A stretch of DNA of 7,719 bases from Methanobrevibacter sp. (lineage in GTDB: Archaea > Methanobacteriota > Methanobacteria > Methanobacteriales > Methanobacteriaceae): NCBI GenBank assembly GCA_021442885.1, contig JABUVA010000003.1, positions 31,414 to 39,132 on the forward strand, read 5' to 3'. Positions 6,861 to 7,719 of this stretch are shown here, piece by piece. Position 1 is the stretch's first letter, and the number at the start of each line of letters is the position of its first letter. A program made the translations under genes and the position numbers. A model generated the notes under the pieces. That model searched no databases. It saw only the letters and a list, made by a program, of their open reading frames with translations, and had not been told where the DNA came from.

Positions 6861-7196
6861 ATGGCTCAAATTGAAGAACAATATATTTCAAAAGCAATGG
6901 AAATGGAAGGACTTATTGAATACCAAGAAGGTACAATTGTAAGTAAAGAATTAGTTAAACACACAACTGGAACTATTACTCTTTTTGCAGTTGATGAAGG
7001 CCAAGGCATAAGTGAACATTCTGCACCATTTGATGCTGTTGTACAAATTATCGAAGGTGAAGCTATCATTGTAATTGGTGGTGAAGATCATGTTGTACGT
7101 AAAGGTCAAATGATTATAATGCCTGCAGACATTCCACATGCTTTAAAAGGTAATCCAAAGTTCAAAATGATGTTGACTATGATTAAATATGAATAA
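6861..7196 (+). CDS. Small single-domain cupin protein
   Basis: This 111-aa soluble protein is a single small beta-barrel of the conserved-barrel (cupin_2) type. Motif 1 is read as SEHSAPFDAVVQIIEGEA (51-68) and motif 2 as GQMIIMPADIPHALKGN (82-98). Only part of the classical metal site remains: H53 and H93 are present, the second motif-1 His is A55, and the usual Glu position is A59 or at best D58. Metal binding and enzymatic activity are therefore uncertain; ligand sensing or sequestration is equally possible. The start is supported by GGAG 8 nt upstream. It follows hcp by 55 nt on the same strand, so a role tied to nitrosative or redox stress is plausible but is inferred only from position. 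The substrate is unknown. Confidence 0.8.
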   Translation: MAQIEEQYISKAMEMEGLIEYQEGTIVSKELVKHTTGTITLFAVDEGQGISEHSAPFDAVVQIIEGEAIIVIGGEDHVVRKGQMIIMPADIPHALKGNPKFKMMLTMIKYE

Positions 7197-7197
7197 A

Positions 7198-7237
7198 TTT
7201 TCTTTATTCATTTTTTCTTTTTTTAAATTTCTTTTTT
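7198..7237 (+). terminator. Oligo-T terminator after the cupin gene
   Basis: Within 40 nt of the cupin stop, the + strand carries T-tracts at 7211-7216 (6 T), 7218-7224 (7 T) and 7232-7237 (6 T) with no stable hairpin. This matches archaeal oligo-T termination and probably ends the hcp-cupin transcript before the separate adhesin-like gene. Confidence 0.65.
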
Positions 7238-7279
7238 ATATTAATTACTTGAAAATTTTCTCAGATTTTTTCCTATTGC

Positions 7280-7326
7280 TTTATATATAATGAATTATAT
7301 AATCTTATATATAATTTTATTATATA
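7280..7326 (+). promoter_or_regulatory. Promoter region of the adhesin-like gene with tandem AT palindromes
   Basis: Three self-complementary 10-mers occur in a row: TTATATATAA (7281-7290), ATTATATAAT (7294-7303) and TTATATATAA again (7305-7314), followed by TATATA at 7321-7326. The repeated 11-mer TTATATATAAT is offset by 24 bp. TATA boxes at 7280-7287 or 7305-7312 would give leaders of about 41 or 16 nt before the GTG at 7350. Which one TBP uses cannot be told from sequence. Confidence 0.55.
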
Positions 7327-7338
7327 CGAACAAAAGCT

Positions 7339-7344
7339 GAGGGG
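7339..7344 (+). promoter_or_regulatory. Ribosome binding site supporting the GTG start of the adhesin-like gene
   Basis: GAGGGG lies 5 nt before the GTG at 7350. An in-frame TGA at 7338-7340 rules out any start further upstream, and the first in-frame ATG is codon 35, well past the signal peptide. Confidence 0.75.
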
Positions 7345-7349
7345 ATTTC

Positions 7350-7719
7350 GTGAGGCATTTAAAATTTATATTAATAATATGTTTAGTAATTACTGTACTA
7401 AGTATAGGTGCCGTATCTGCTAATGATTCTAATTTTACATCCAATTCGGCTATGGATAGTAATTTAGATGAATTTGCAGGTGATAATAATATAAATTATA
7501 TTAGCTTAGACAATTCAACTGATAGTGTTGTTGAAATAGCTACAGGGGATTGGGCTACTATTAAAAACAAAATAGAATCCGCTTCTTCTGGAGATATAAT
7601 TTATTTAGAGGGAAAAGAATACAAGTCCAATGGTTATCAAATTGTTATTCCAACTAATTTGACAATTATTGGCGGAACAAGTGAAAATCCTAATTTAAAA
7701 GCTACATTAGATGGGAATT
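7350..7719 (+). CDS. Secreted adhesin-like protein, N-terminal part (3' truncated by window)
   Basis: The reading frame starts with GTG and is open for 123 codons to the window edge. Residues 1-24 form a signal peptide: R2, H3 and K5, a hydrophobic core (about 6-20), then AVSA before N25, a fitting signal-peptidase site. An Asn/Ser/Asp-rich linker follows (about 25-62). Then comes WATIKNKIESASSGDIIYLE, and later QIVIPTNLTIIGG and LKATLDGN, the opening rungs of a parallel beta-helix as in the adhesin-like proteins of Methanobrevibacter and Methanosphaera. These large surface proteins probably mediate cell contact in gut consortia. Start choice rests on GAGGGG 5 nt upstream, an upstream in-frame stop and the intact signal peptide. 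C11 is not in a lipobox. The C-terminal anchor and total length are outside the window. Confidence 0.82.
   Translation, partial: MRHLKFILIICLVITVLSIGAVSANDSNFTSNSAMDSNLDEFAGDNNINYISLDNSTDSVVEIATGDWATIKNKIESASSGDIIYLEGKEYKSNGYQIVIPTNLTIIGGTSENPNLKATLDGN

Noticed and set aside
6866..7139. Two minus-strand frames within the cupin gene
   Set aside because: Both overlap the cupin in antisense and lack any start signal or domain.
1..7719. CRISPR array, tRNA/rRNA, insertion sequence or riboswitch
   Set aside because: Read through on both strands; no regularly spaced repeats, cloverleaf, transposase or terminal inverted repeats were seen.

Overview
This AT-rich window looks like the chromosome of a gut-type methanogen of the Methanobacteriales, most likely Methanobrevibacter, with Methanosphaera as the main alternative. 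The evidence is an archaeal isoprenoid gene cluster in the order I recall from Methanothermobacter (MTH46-MTH50, from memory), archaeal BRE/TATA-like promoters with oligo-T ends, strong Shine-Dalgarno sites, a TrmB-family regulator, and a secreted beta-helix-type 'adhesin-like protein' at the right edge.

Region 1 (1-4522, + strand) is a tight operon for archaeal membrane-lipid precursors: the 3' end of mevalonate kinase, isopentenyl phosphate kinase, type 2 isopentenyl-diphosphate isomerase, an archaeal RNase J exonuclease, and a short-chain isoprenyl (geranylgeranyl) diphosphate synthase. Gaps run from 0 to about 18 nt. The enzymes cover mevalonate phosphorylation, the isopentenyl phosphate to IPP step, IPP/DMAPP interconversion and chain elongation to the C20 precursor of ether lipids. 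The steps between phosphomevalonate and isopentenyl phosphate are not in the window. The operon ends in oligo-T tracts that overlap the 3' end of the convergent next gene.

Region 2 (4534-7240) appears to be a stress module. A TrmB-family regulator on the minus strand is divergent from a short (class III) hybrid-cluster protein, Hcp, which is followed by a small cupin. The 199-nt divergent region holds two copies of a 26-bp dyad (perfect 14-bp shared core, centres 74 bp apart, about seven helical turns). One sits immediately upstream of the hcp BRE/TATA and the other immediately upstream of a candidate TATA for the regulator gene. This is the most interesting non-coding structure here and suggests an autoregulated, redox- or nitrosative-stress-responsive switch.

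Region 3 (7241-7719) carries AT-palindromic promoter DNA and then the 5' end of a secreted adhesin-like protein that starts with GTG and runs off the window.

No tRNA, rRNA, CRISPR array, insertion sequence or intact mobile element was seen. Intergenic stretches are all shorter than 300 nt.
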